Shown here: positions 1 through 10,407 of the stretch, in pieces
Layout of the letters: each line of letters begins with the position of its first letter
How positions within the stretch are numbered: position 1 is the stretch's first letter
From: Zygnema cylindricum
Taxonomy: Eukaryota; Streptophyta; Zygnematophyceae; Zygnematales; Zygnemataceae
Direction of reading: 5' to 3'
NCBI GenBank assembly: GCA_037447655.1
Contig: JBBHKE010001648.1
Coordinates: forward strand, 1-35,399
DNA: 35,399 nucleotides
Translations under genes and position numbers: made by a program
Notes under the pieces: generated by a model
Databases searched by the model: none
What the model saw: the letters and a program-made list of their open reading frames with translations, nothing else
Told to the model about the DNA's origin: nothing

Positions 1-45
1 CCTCTCCCTCTCCCTCTCCCTCTCCCACTCTCTCTCCCGTTCCAG
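1..45 (+). repeat. CTCTCC tract at an intron 3' end
   Basis: A (CTCTCC)n-like pyrimidine run starts at the window edge and leads straight into the acceptor TTCCAG at 40-45, just before the first visible P450 exon. It probably is the end of an intron whose start lies outside the window, and it acts as an unusually long polypyrimidine tract. Confidence 0.7.
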
Positions 46-3000
46 GCTATGGTCAAACTTAGTCAACAACTAGTCAATGATACATGGAACTTAAACCAAA
101 AAAAAAACATTATTCGAGATTTATATTCCGATTTTAATGACTTGACAATGAAAATTGTCGCTACCGCTTTATTTGGAGGAGGAGGAGAGAGAGGAGGAGA
201 AAGAGGAGGGAAAGACAAAACGGGAATGTTGGAAGTGGGACCAGCAATTAGTGTTGCTTTTCAATTTTTTGCAAAAAGGGCTACGACTATGTTAATCGGT
301 GGGTTTTTAACTAAGATTCTGTAATTTCTCTCTCCCTCTACCTCTGCCTTTATCTCTTCCTTCCTTTGTCTCTGTCTCTGTTTTTCGTCATCCTCTTTTT
401 TTTCATCTCCCTTTTTCCCTCTCCCTTTTCTCCCGCTTCTCCTCCGCTATTCTCTCTCGCTGTCTTCCTTCTCTCTCTCCCTCTCTTTGCCTCTCTCTGC
501 CTCTTTCTCTCTTTCTCTCTGTCTCTCTCTTTCTCTCTCACTCTCTCCCCCCCCCTCTCTCTCTCTCCCTTTTTTTTGGCAGTTCCTGAATGGGTCCCGA
601 CAATCGATAATATTCAATATTCTTTGGCGGTCGAAAAACTCGATAAAGTCGTTTATCGACTTATTAGAGAAAGGAGAGAATTATTAAAAATAGAAAAAGA
701 GGAACAAGAAAAAGTAGAAAACCGGAAAAACGGAGAAAAAGAAGAAAAAGAAATAGAAAGTGATGTAAATTATGGATTAACCTCGTCCCGTTTGGGTACA
801 AATGGGGTTTTATCGAGAAACGAGACGCGACAAGACTTATTGACTCGACTTTTGCAGGTGAACATCTTGATTCAATTTTGCATTTTTATTTATTTATTTA
901 AACAACAAGCTTTTTTTTTTCAAGATGGGAAACTGATTTAGCAAGTAGAACTTCAAAAATAAATATAAGATTTAAAAAAAAAACGATTATAAAGTGGTAA
1001 AAGGGTGAAAAATAATGGAAAAGTAACCAACAAATCTCACAAGAGTCCTTACGTATAGATCAATTTTTGAGGAAAAAAATATCAATTTTAGAGGAACATT
1101 AATATATGTGTGGATAAAAAATAAGAAATAACTTTTAACTTTTTATGCATGATATATCATTCTTTATTACGGTATGTAGTATGCAATGAAAAAGGATTAA
1201 GGGTTGCAATATAGTCTTCAATAAGTGAGTAAAAAATTGTTGTAGGATTTTTCAATTTGTAGGAAATCCCAACGCTAAATGTTTAAATTAATTTAGAGTT
1301 GAGAATTTATTACATTTGTCATTAACTCTTATTTTTAGCGTTTTTTTGTGTGGGTATTATGGTAGTGTAATTAACACTAATATGTGGTCGAGGGTAAAAA
1401 AAAATGGTGGCAATTTAGTTTTATTAACGCTAATAGAGATTTAGAGTGTACTATTGTTGTTTGTATTAGTTTATTTATTTTTTAGGGCATATGTTTATTT
1501 ATTTATTTTTTAAATGCATGTATCTATTTATTTATTTTTTAAGTGTATACTTAACCAATACATTTCATTACCAATACATATTATTTTTTTTGTTTTCGTT
1601 TTGCTTTTCATTTTAGTACTTTTTTTTTTTGGTTTTAGTATCCTTTTCACTATCAGCCATTTTTTTTTGTAAGTTGTTTTTAATTTGGTTCTCTTTTGAT
1701 TTTAACAATACATATTTTTAAGTTTATTTATTCATACATTCATTAAATTGGTTTCACATTCAAACATTATTTTATATTGTATATTGTTTTTTCATTTGTT
1801 ACTTTTTGTCGTTGTCATTTTCGTTTTTTTTCATTTTTTTTCATTTTTTTTTCACTTAAAGGCTCGAGATGAAGACGGATCAGAAATGGATGATGTGGCA
1901 CTACGAGACGAACTCATGACTCTTCTTGTCGCGGTACGGTACTTTTTGTTCTTTTTTGCCCTTTTGTTTTAGGAAAGATCTTGCGATTCACATTTTGTAC
2001 CTTTTATTTTGTTTTTTTCTATAAAAAGCAATTTTTTTATGCCTTTACCAAAGAAGATTTTAAAGGAATTTTAGGGCTTCTCCAAGGATTTCTATACCAC
2101 TACTTTTTGTTTTCTTTTTGAGGGATTTTAAGGGTTTTTCTGAGGAATTCTGTTTTACAACATTTTTTTATTTTTCTAGGCATTTAATTGGTTGGAGGCT
2201 CCTTTAATGTTCTTTAATCAGTTTTTTTTTTTTAAATCTTTTAAGCAAAACATTTCAAGATATAAAATGGTTCTTATTTAGTGTGATTTAAAAAAAAAAA
2301 AAACGTAAAAAAGACATAAAAATGGTGGAAAAACAAAATCAATAAAACAAACAAGACCAGTAAAACAAAACAATGGGAAAATAAAAATTAAACTAAACAA
2401 AAAAAATCAGCAAAAGTGCTATTTTCTTTTTCTAAACACAAAACAAAACACAAACAAAAAGTGTGATTATTATAAACTAATGTGACTATTATAAATTAAT
2501 CTGATCATTATAAATTAATCTGATTATCATAAGTTAATGTGATTAACCTAAGATAATGTGATTATCATAAATTAATATTAAAATTTCTCTATTTAAAATA
2601 GGGTCAAGAAACTTCCGCGATTTTGCTTTCATGGACGTGTTTCCTTTTGGCGGAAAATCCGGAAGTTCAAAAAAGAATGGCGGAGGAGGTGGAGGGGGTG
2701 GTGGGAGAGAGAGAGATAAAATATGGCGATGTCGCAGAACTCAGGTTAGAATCATAAGGTCACTCCCTCTCCCTCTCTTTCTCCCACTTCCACTCCTCCC
2801 TCTCCCTGTTCCTCTCCCTCTCCTTCTCCCCTCTCCTACTCCCTCTCCCTCTCCCATGACTCCTCCCTTGAAATCTCCCTCTGATTGATCTCTCCTCTCC
2901 GGCTATCCCTCTCCCTCTCCCTCTCTCCTCTGTTTTGATCGGTCACTGACTTTGATTCCATTCCCTCCTCCTTGATCGACTCCCTCTTCCCCAAACTGAT

Positions 3001-5285
3001 CTCCACCGCATTCCAACCATCCAGATCTTTGATCCGCTTTAACCCACTCAGTTCCTTCTGATTCGATCCTGACTGCTCTTTCTGGCCTTCTCCCCTCTCT
3101 TCTTCCATTCCCTACCCTCTCTCCCTCTCCCTCTCCCTCTCAGGTACACGGAAGCCGTGATTCTGGAATCCATGCGTCTCCTCCCTCCTGCTTACATTGT
3201 GGGGAGGTGTGCCTCCCGAGATACTCTTTTGGGCTCCTGGAAACTGCCACGTGGCACCACAGTATTGGTCAGCCCTTACCTTCTGCACCGCGATCCGCGC
3301 TATTGGACGAAGTGAGTCTCAAAAGGCACCTTTTTTTTATTATTCCCCTTTTTTTTATTATTCCCTCTTTTTTTTTTTTGGTTTTTAATGTGTTTTTCGG
3401 CGATAATCACATGGGGAATATTGTATTAGCATATTTACGGTGTATTGGAAAATACATGATCTGGATAAAGTTTTCTGTAAAATGTAAATATGATATGTAA
3501 TGTTATATATAATGTTTATATTTATATAATGTATGTTATATATTGTGGAGTGGACAAGTCGTGTGCGGATAAGGGTCGTTGCCACAAAGTTAACCCGGAT
3601 GGGTGACCAATGCAATATTTCTCAGCAATGCAATTTTTTCGTCGTTCGAAATCAACTGACGTATTGTCGATGTCGAAACGTTGTTGATTGTATCGAAATA
3701 AGGCCATTATCGAAATGTATTAGATTTTAAATATATTATCAGATGTCGAAATATCTTTTAAGTATCTTGAATGTCGAAATATTGTTGCGAGTGTCAAAAT
3801 GTTGTCTAATCTTGAAATGTTGTGAATGTTGAAGGAGTGTGAGTATCAAAATATCTTTTAACATCGAAGTGTTGTAAACATTGAAATAGCATCAAATATC
3901 GCGAATGTCAAAATACCGTCAGTTATGAAATTATCGTAAACACCAATGTCTCGTGAGTGTCAAAAAATTGTCAAATATCAAAATGTCGTAAATGTCGAAA
4001 TATCATTAAATATTGAAATATTGTGAATGTCGAGATACCTTATCTGTCAAAATATTGTCAAACTGTTGAAATGTCAAGAATGTCGAAATATTTTCAAATA
4101 TGAAAATATTTTAGGTGTTGAAGTTCATGAATGTCAAAATATTTTGAATGTGGAAATCTCGTCAAATATTGAAATATCATAAATACTGTCATTTTGTGAA
4201 TGTTGAAATGTCATCAAATGTCAAAATACTATCAGAAATTGAGATATCATCAGATGTTGATATACCGTGAATAAAGTCGTCAAATGTATGTCAAATATCG
4301 TCAAATTTTGGAATATTGTGATATCGATCAACATTGGAATATCGTCAATGTCAAAATATTGGATTTGTATCGTATCTTTATATCACCTTTTCTTCCTTTA
4401 CATAAACTACTCTCGAAAGATTAGATGCAATGCATCCATGGTGCACTTTAGTTTTCCATATCTTCTGTTGTTAAACATTTAAATCTGGAGCAAATTTTAC
4501 ATTGCCAGAATTCACTAATTTGACCCTCTTTTTTCCTTCGCCTTCTCCTTTCCCTTCTCTTTCTCCTGCTCCTTTTCCTCCTTTTCCTATTTCTTTTTCT
4601 TTAATCTCTTTTTTTTGCCTTTTCCTTCCTTTAATCTTTTTCCTTTTCCTTTTCCTTTTCCTTTTCCTTTTGTCTTTTAGTGCGTTAAAATTTGATCCTT
4701 CCCGGTGGCTTCCCGGAGGAGACTCTCCTCCTCCCTCCGAAAACGCCTCCTATTGGGCCTTTGGAGGGGGGCCGAGGAACTGCATCGGGATGGGATTCGC
4801 CATGATGGAGGTTTCGCTGGTGGGTGGAGGGAGAGGGAGGGAGGGAGAGGGAGAGAGAGCTCTATGATGGAGGTTTCCCTTGTGGATAGAGGGAGCGAGG
4901 GAGAAAGTGAGAGAGTTGGGGGGGGGAGGAACAGGATCGTCGATGGAAAGGATAAATCATCAATCTGGGGGAGAGGGAGGAGGGATTAAAAGGAGGATGG
5001 GACTCTCTATAATGGAGGTTTTTCCACCTATTAGAGAAAGGGAGAGAGAGGACGTCTTTTGCCATTATTTTTTATACAAATTCATAAAACCCTTCTTTTT
5101 GTTTATTTCTTAAACCCCTTTATTTTTTATTTTTGTTTTTGCAGGTTTTGGCTACAATTTTGGGTAAATATAGTTTAGAATTGCCAGCTGGCATCCCTCT
5201 CCCCCAACCAAAAGCAATGATTACTTTACGGCCAGAGGGAAAAGTCAATCTTTTAATTAAAAAAAGAGAAAAATTGGGAAAATAA
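46..5285 (+). CDS. Cytochrome P450, last seven exons (5' end outside the window)
   Basis: Heme-thiolate monooxygenase. Coding exons with canonical GT..AG borders are 46-298, 583-857, 1862-1933, 2602-2744, 3144-3311, 4681-4819 and 5145-5285 (TAA). Joined, they stay in one frame for 396 residues with no stop; a P450 has about 500, so roughly 100 N-terminal residues are missing at the left edge. Landmarks in order: I-helix oxygen-binding motif AGQETS, with A ending exon 3 and G opening exon 4; K-helix ExxR as ESMR in exon 5; the aromatic/PERF-like stretch FDPSRW and the heme loop FGGGPRNCIG, with its Cys ligand, in exon 6. Exon 1 carries a Gly/Glu/Arg-rich insertion and exon 2 a Lys/Glu-rich one; both look lineage-specific. 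The stretch PPAYIVGRCASRD and the LVSPYLLHRDPRYW segment resemble bacterial-type P450s and differ from typical CYP97 or angiosperm A-type enzymes. I do not assign a family or substrate. A CYP746-like or CYP97-clan relative is possible. Confidence 0.92.
320..582 (+). repeat. CT-rich microsatellite filling P450 intron 1
   Basis: Dense CTCTCC, TCTCTG and TTTCTC units run almost from the donor at 299 to the acceptor TTTGGCAG ending at 582. The reading frames open here on either strand are artefacts of the repeat. Confidence 0.75.
858..2601 (+). other. P450 introns 2 and 3, AT-rich
   Basis: Intron 2 (858-1861) and intron 3 (1934-2601) flank the 72-bp exon 3. They are T-rich with TTTATTTATT and TTTTTGTTTT runs. 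A direct repeat of the form ATTAATCTGATTATCATAA occurs several times at about 2460-2575. No other gene is seen. Confidence 0.6.
2756..3143 (+). repeat. CT-rich tract spanning P450 intron 4
   Basis: Almost all of intron 4 (2745-3143) is pyrimidine-rich. CTCCCTCTCC units lie at both ends, with a less regular CT-rich centre between about 2860 and 3110. The last unit runs into the acceptor CTCTCAG at 3143. Confidence 0.75.
3640..4370 (+). repeat. Degenerate AT-rich minisatellite in P450 intron 5
   Basis: Dozens of diverged copies of a roughly 17-24 bp unit resembling AATGTCGAAATATCGTCA follow each other in the same orientation across about 700 bp. Spacing is irregular and unit identity is low, so it looks like an old tandem array. 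It lies inside intron 5 (3312-4680). Short ORFs across it have no coding appearance. Confidence 0.7.
4525..4680 (+). repeat. CT-rich tract at the 3' end of P450 intron 5
   Basis: CCTTTTCCTTTTCC and TCTCCTTTCC units end in the acceptor TGTCTTTTAG at 4671-4680, directly before the heme-loop exon. Confidence 0.7.
4801..5030 (+). repeat. GA-rich tract with repeated copies of an exon end
   Basis: The 3' end of exon 6 with its donor (ATGATGGAGGTTTCGCTG then GTGGG, 4802-4824) recurs imperfectly at 4863-4879 (ATGATGGAGGTTTCCCTTG then TGG) and again, more diverged, near 5010-5022 (ATAATGGAGGTTT). The space between is GGGAGA-type purine repeat. Only the first copy gives an in-frame join to exon 7, so the others look like decoy copies of the donor region. 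Confidence 0.6.
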
Positions 5286-6469
5286 TTGGTTTTTGTTAAC
5301 AAAAGTAAAGTTGGTCTTTTAATATAAAAAAAATATATATATATATATATATAAAAAAAAACATGAATAAAGAGTTATTTTAGAGAGTAGTCTGGTTTTT
5401 CCGTTCGCCGATGAGCTTCGGAAAAAGTGGTTTAAGGATATTTTCTCTTTTTTTGTACTTTGGAGGGATAAATTAGTGTTTCCTTTTTTTATTTATTTTT
5501 ATGTTTTTATGTTTTTATGTTTGTATTTTTGTATGTCTGTATGTTTTTATGTTTTGTTGTTTTTAATGTTTTTATGTTTTTGTGTTTTTATTTTTTAATG
5601 TTTGGTTGACTTTTGAATTTCGAATATCAGTGGCTTATTGCCTTACAATTAAAAAAAAAAAAAAAGTTGTTGAAGAGTTTTGATTTTGTTCACATGTAAG
5701 TCGTTCACTTTACAGTCGTGAAATAAATAGAAAAGAAAAAAGAAATATAAGTAAAATTATTATTATAGAAGATAGTGCCTATTAGTTTTTTGAGTTTTCC
5801 TGGTTTTTTTCCTATGTGTCCCTCTCTTTATTTTTAAATTAAATATTAAAATATAGATGGATTCCTTCAATTTAATTTTTTTAATTTGAAACGCTGCTTG
5901 GAAAAGGGCACATGGACCATTGCTACTTGTGTTGACATTTCCTTCTTTTTAATTCTAGTTTTAACTAAAAATTGGAAATTTTGAAGTTAAAGAAAAGGAG
6001 TGGACAGGAAGCCTCCATGTCATCTAGCCCAAAGTCATATTTTTATTTCTGGTTTCTACCAGATCTAGAAGCAATTTAACTCAAAACTAATACTTAATTT
6101 TACTCAAATTATTAATATTTTTTACTCAAATTGATTATATTTTAATGACAACTGATTGTCGACGCTATTCTGCTGTCAAGTATTATATATGCCGCGTTAT
6201 CACGTTTTTGCTATGTTGGCAATTTATTTGTAAGGCTTTCAATGCTTTCTTTTCTTTTCTCTTTTATTTTTGATTTTTGTTGTTTGTTCTTATTCTTTTT
6301 GTAAATCTAGTTGGTTATCAAATTAGTTGTAATAGCCCTGACATAGGATTCTACTTACACTATTAGGCCACGTCATCAAGCCCTGTATTAATAATTATCA
6401 TCTGGTGGTTATGATTATAATTTATTCTCTCAACTATAATATACTAGAATAGATTTTATTTCCAGAAAC
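5286..6469. other. AT-rich DNA downstream of the P450, no gene seen
   Basis: This presumably includes the P450 3' UTR. It holds an (AT)n run at about 5331-5352 and T-rich minisatellite based on TTTTTATG at about 5485-5600. The remainder is AT-rich without a convincing ORF or RNA gene. Confidence 0.5.
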
Positions 6470-6774
6470 GCGATGGTAAGATCATCAAAGTACAAAACAT
6501 GATCGTCACTAAAAAGATTTGATGACCAACAAAGGTAAAAGACCAGAATCCTCAAGGACTAAACGCAAAACAAAGGTGGTTTAAAAGACTAAAAAAACAA
6601 AGAAATAAAAGCAAGTACAAGAAAAAACAAGCCGTTTAAACAGTGCAAGCTACCCTTGACACTGAGGCCTAAGACCATGCCACACTAAAGATCAAAGCTA
6701 TGAATGTCGTCTATATGCGCCGAGTTGCACGGGGGTAACTCTCGCAGTCCTCGACCATCATTCACCACCGTGCT

Positions 6775-7425
6775 CTATTGGATAATGGTTGAAGCTTGGG
6801 AACCTTGAAGGGCGGCAGAGATGCGTTGCCGGTAGAAAGCCGACATGAGAGTTGGAGAAAATCTACAAGGTCCTCTAACTTCAAAAGAGTGTCGAGCGCA
6901 GTAGCGTAAAAAGTTGTCGAAAGAAGAGTCTAAGGTCCCAAATATCTCCAAAGCAAATGGTGTGAAACTATCGGCTGAGTCTCGGTGCGGGTAGTCACGT
7001 TCTTCGGAAGCCGCTGCATCTCGAGTATTCAATGTCGCATATGAGGAAACATGAGATCTTGTAGGGTTTGTGAGGTCTACGTCACCCAATGTTCTCGCCG
7101 CGCCTTGTAGAAACACAAGATCCACACGAGGGCCCCGTGTACCCCTAGATTGAGAACGTGGCGGTAGTATATGCGACACCTCGTGATTGACTGTGCATCC
7201 AGTTTTAGAACCCACGGCAACGATAACATCCCATACCATGCCGTGTGCAATTGATCGCTTCCCACCGGGCGAGCAACGTAGCAAATGGATCCATTTCTCG
7301 TCTCTAGGTTGACCACAAATGCCATGGGGCTTGCCTAAAAGGGAAGGTTGCGGCAAGCCAAGCCGTAAGCGATGTGCAACATAAAATTGAGGAGAAAATA
7401 AACAGAGTGAATTTTTAGACCCCAT
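6775..7425 (-). pseudogene. C-terminal zinc-knuckle and endonuclease-like domain of copy A
   Basis: A 216-codon open stretch, the longest intact part of copy A. Near its start are Cys/His residues in CGQPRDEKWIHLLRC followed by GGKRSIAH, which fits a C..H..C..H knuckle. Then come EVSHILPP, GPRVDLVFLQGAARTLGDV and DLTNPTRSHV. The E, D and D positions resemble a PD-(D/E)XK-type nuclease core, although the usual E-x-K is not clear. The end, DSFTPFALEIFGTLDSSFD followed by a QRISAALQ helix, matches copies B and C. It is part of a dead element: no start or upstream RT frame is continuous with it. Confidence 0.65.
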
Positions 7426-7724
7426 GCTTCAACCGTAAGGAGCGCCTCAAGCAAATCCTTGAATTCGACGGCAGCTACCTCAGCAGCGACGTGTTGTTGC
7501 AGACGTGCGTGAACTCCGTTGATGAGGGAAGAGGATGAAAATTCAGCTAGAGCCTCGAATGGTAAAAGCGCTCGAGTGGACAACAACGTCTGCTGGAATG
7601 AAAACAAACCCTCGTCAACGTGAGAGACCGTATGAGCTAAAATAAGAGTATCGTCTACTAAAAACCTTGAAGTAACAATAGATGCCACCAAAGCCCAGCT
7701 CCCTAAGTAAGTGGTTGGCTCCAA
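7335..7724 (-). pseudogene. Middle (post-RT) segment of copy A
   Basis: The frame contains TYLGSWALVASIVTSRFLVD near its start and an Ala/Leu-rich region afterwards. The same block appears in copy B (about 14220-14300) and copy C (32213-32400, AAYLGSWCLVASTFVSRF). It overlaps the endonuclease-like frame by about 90 bp in another phase, so a frameshift separates them. Confidence 0.55.
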
Positions 7725-8302
7725 TTAGGCTGTAGAACGTAAACCGAGACCCCCACAAGAGACTGGTCAAGCAGCTTTACTACGAGCGAGGAGGCTTATT
7801 AGGCAATCAAGATACCATGGCCGACCGGTTAATGTAAAATCTCAAAGAGCCGATCATCAAATCCGAAAGGGAGGAAAGGAAAAAATAGTTGGGGGGTAAA
7901 GTGCGGCCAAAATACAAAGGGTGTTGGGCAAAACAAAGAGTTAAGTTAGCAAACAAGACTTGTGAATCCGTAAGTTTGGGAAGGTCCTCACAATGAGAAA
8001 AGTCGTCCAATAAGGTGTCTTTAACAAATTGGTTAACAATATAAGGGGCTCAATCGGGGAACCTAAAGCCCTTATACCCTCTCGAGGAGTGGAAATACAA
8101 AACCTTGAAGGGGGAGGGAAAGCTGGTGGCAGATGAGCTGAGCACATTTAGTGACTTCGACAAAAAGGTATATCTTAGAAAGTTGCTCCAAAAAATGGCG
8201 AAAGGCAAGAATAACTTGGTCCGACGAGCCAATGATATGAGTTTTGTCAGCAACCGAAGGGAACAAACAACTTAGAAAAGTTGTCGCAGATGCTCTTAGG
8301 GC

Positions 8303-8569
8303 CTACAAGTGAGCGAGAACAAACAAAGGGGTTTTTAAAGGGTCTTCTTGACGAGTACCAATTAGTGATTCCAAAGAGGTAACGTCCCTAAATGGGCCTC
8401 CGATGGGATAAAGTAAAGGGCTGGGCTTGGAGTAAAACGCACAGACAAAAGGGAAAATTTGGTTAACAGGAGACGGCGCGTGTCGGAGCTCATGTGAGAA
8501 TGGCGTTGCGATCCACCGTGTTAAAGGCGTTGGCAATATCGGCTTGGAGAACCACCCATCCGGATACAA
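8303..8569 (-). pseudogene. Reverse transcriptase fragment of copy A
   Basis: The minus strand reads through RWIATPFSHELRHAPSPV, FPFVCAFYSKPSPLLYPIGG and TRQEDPLKTPLFVLAHL. The last corresponds to the RT segment usually read as GTRQGDPL, with G changed to E. The matching catalytic VDIANAFN stretch just upstream is present in nucleotides but out of frame. Confidence 0.6.
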
Positions 8570-8689
8570 GTCAAGAATAAGCCGTAAACCGTGGACTACC
8601 GCCTCACAACCTCCTCACGTTGCGACACCAAACTGATGTGGGCAAATATTATATTGAAAAACCTCTTAACGATGTAGTATAAACTACTG

Positions 8690-8880
8690 TTGGGTATCGA
8701 GGACCATTTGCCGATATTCTATATGTATCGAATTTTAGGTACCCAATAATCGATATATCGAAAAGCTAAATATCGCGATATATCGCCGATATATTGCCAA
8801 TATATCGTATCACCGATATATCGAGGTTTCTTTAAAAAATATATATAGCTATTCTTTCTACCGCTGATAGCACTACTGCT
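8690..8880. repeat. TATCG-rich patch
   Basis: GATATATCG and TATCG motifs recur on both strands across about 150 bp, starting with GTTGGGTATCGAGG right after the 5' break of copy A. A short inverted pair TTGGGTA / TACCCAA lies at its left part. Similar TATCG-rich DNA fills the hAT-like element at 29451-29795 and the stretch 12240-12320, so it may be a remnant of such an element. No ends or target duplication could be fixed. Confidence 0.4.
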
Positions 8881-9557
8881 GCTGCCAGTACTAGTGCTAC
8901 TGCAGCTGGTAGTACTAGCTATTGCTACTCCAAATTAATAAAAATAATAATAAACTTTCACATTTTGTACACTTCAAAAAATAAACCCTAAAAATAATAT
9001 TTAAAAATCACATTTTGTACTACCTACAGATTGGTAGGTATTCCTGTTTGAAAGCCTGAAGCGAACAGTCTGCAAAATTTGTTTTTTAGATCATAATTTG
9101 ACTAAATTAGTGTGAACTTTTTGTATGTGACGTTCTCTACCTACTAAATAATTAATTATATGAATTACAGAATTAGTACTTTTTTGTCGGTTACATTTTG
9201 CGGCGTCTACCTTAAAAAAAAAAAAAGCTTATTTCTACCTTTAAGTCACGGAACGAAAATCACGTCGTACGTGGCGTATCAGACAATTTGTCTTTTTCGC
9301 TATAATAACATATCATATAAAATATTAAATCTAAAAAATTCTATATATCGCGATGGTTTATGTTGGTCCCGGAGACCGCAAACAGTCAACCGAAACCGTG
9401 ACCGACCGTTAACCGACCGCCCGCGCCGGTTGCGGAACGGATTCGGTTGCCAGATTTGGGAGGTCGGGCGGATTCGGGCGGTTGATTCACAGAAAAAAGA
9501 AAAAAAAAATCGGTTACGGTCGTTCAAGCAAAAAACAAAAAAAAAGTTAAAGTTTAG
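8881..9557. other. No gene seen; short CCG-rich patch
   Basis: AT-rich DNA with a GCTGCTGCCAGTACTAGTGC-like stretch near 8876-8925 and a GC-richer patch at about 9370-9490 built on CCGACCG and TTCGG motifs. Similar GGTTCGG-type patches occur at 12110-12190 and 28480-28600. No convincing coding sequence. Confidence 0.4.
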
Positions 9558-9559
9558 TA

Positions 9560-10177
9560 CACCGCGAATCGTAATTAGAGTAATGAAAAAATTAGAGTAA
9601 AAAAACAAAAAAAAACAATTAGAGTAATTGACGCTGATTTATGTGATTGAGCTTTTTCCACTATGAAGTTTACTCTAATTTATTTAGTTATTCTATATTG
9701 GGTTATGTCGGCGATAATTATGTGCGCGATAATTATGAACACTAAATTACGTAGACGTACAAAATGTGTCAGTCCGGTATAGTATTGACGTCATTATGAC
9801 GATAATAATATTTGTCGCATTGAATGTCAGTCAATGTTCACACTGACGACGATGCAGTCGACGGACGAGAGTAATGCGAACGGCTTTTTTTCGATGTGAT
9901 TGATTTTTTTGTTTAGTGCGATTTCACGTGCGAGCGCGATTCTATTAACTCATTTTTTGTACCTTTTTACTTATAAAAGTACAATTTTGCACGGTCAGAC
10001 GTCGTCCGTACTCCACACTATTTAAAAATAACCTATATTAGAATTTTTTACGCTAATTAAACCTCACCTAAATTAGAATAATGAAAAAATTAGAATCGAT
10101 TACTCTATTTGATGTGATAGAGTCGAAATTTCGAGCGACCGAATTAGAGTAATTTACTCTAATTACGATTCGCGGTG
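9560..10177. mobile_element. TIR element, TA-flanked (M1, long form)
   Basis: A 618-bp element with perfect 24-bp terminal inverted repeats beginning CACCGCGAATCGTAATTA and ending with its reverse complement. TA dinucleotides flank it at 9558-9559 and 10178-10179. It has no transposase frame, so it is non-autonomous. TA target sites are typical of Tc1/mariner-type elements, but the family is not one I recognise. Its interior around 9940-10020 resembles element M2 (15445-15986), including CTTAAAAAGGTACAATTTTG-like sequence. Confidence 0.8.
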
Positions 10178-10407
10178 TACTGTCCAACATTATTGTACTT
10201 TGTAATCTTGGTATCGTGGAAATACGTGACATCATGATTGGTGTCATAATGACGTGAAAGTGTACGTTTTGACAGAATGAGTTTTCACATACCGCGTAGT
10301 GCAAAAGTCATAATGACGTGAAATTGTACGTTTATCAGATTCTTTATGTGTACTTAAAAGATAATCAAAGCGGATAGTTATTACATACAGAATCCCAAAT
10401 TAGAGTT

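Larger units (their letters stand above)
6470..8684 (-). mobile_element. Decayed non-LTR retrotransposon, copy A (RT, zinc knuckle, endonuclease-like)
   Basis: Read on the minus strand, broken frames give an ordered set of pieces of one element family. Near 8500-8560 lies the RT start, from codons matching the catalytic VDIANAFNTVDR segment of copy B. Near 8220-8265 is the fingers/palm ADD box, here ADK in FPSVADKTHIIG, so the second catalytic Asp is lost. At 8030-8110 is a conserved EGIRALGSPI block, at 7880-7990 an LPKLTDSQV block and at 7650-7720 a YLGSWALVAS block. Last come a Cys/His knuckle and a C-terminal restriction-like domain (6775-7425). Order and motifs fit non-LTR elements with a C-terminal restriction-like endonuclease. 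The 5' end stops at 8684; the 3' limit near 6470 is uncertain. It lacks about 45 bp present in copy B (13988-14036). Confidence 0.75.

Noticed and set aside
350-941. Long ORFs over the CT-rich intron on both strands
   Set aside because: They are reading frames of microsatellite. Only the part from 583 on is P450 exon 2.
3385-3730. ORFs in P450 intron 5 on both strands
   Set aside because: They lie between well-defined exons 5 and 6 in AT-rich and tandem-repeat DNA, with no domain.
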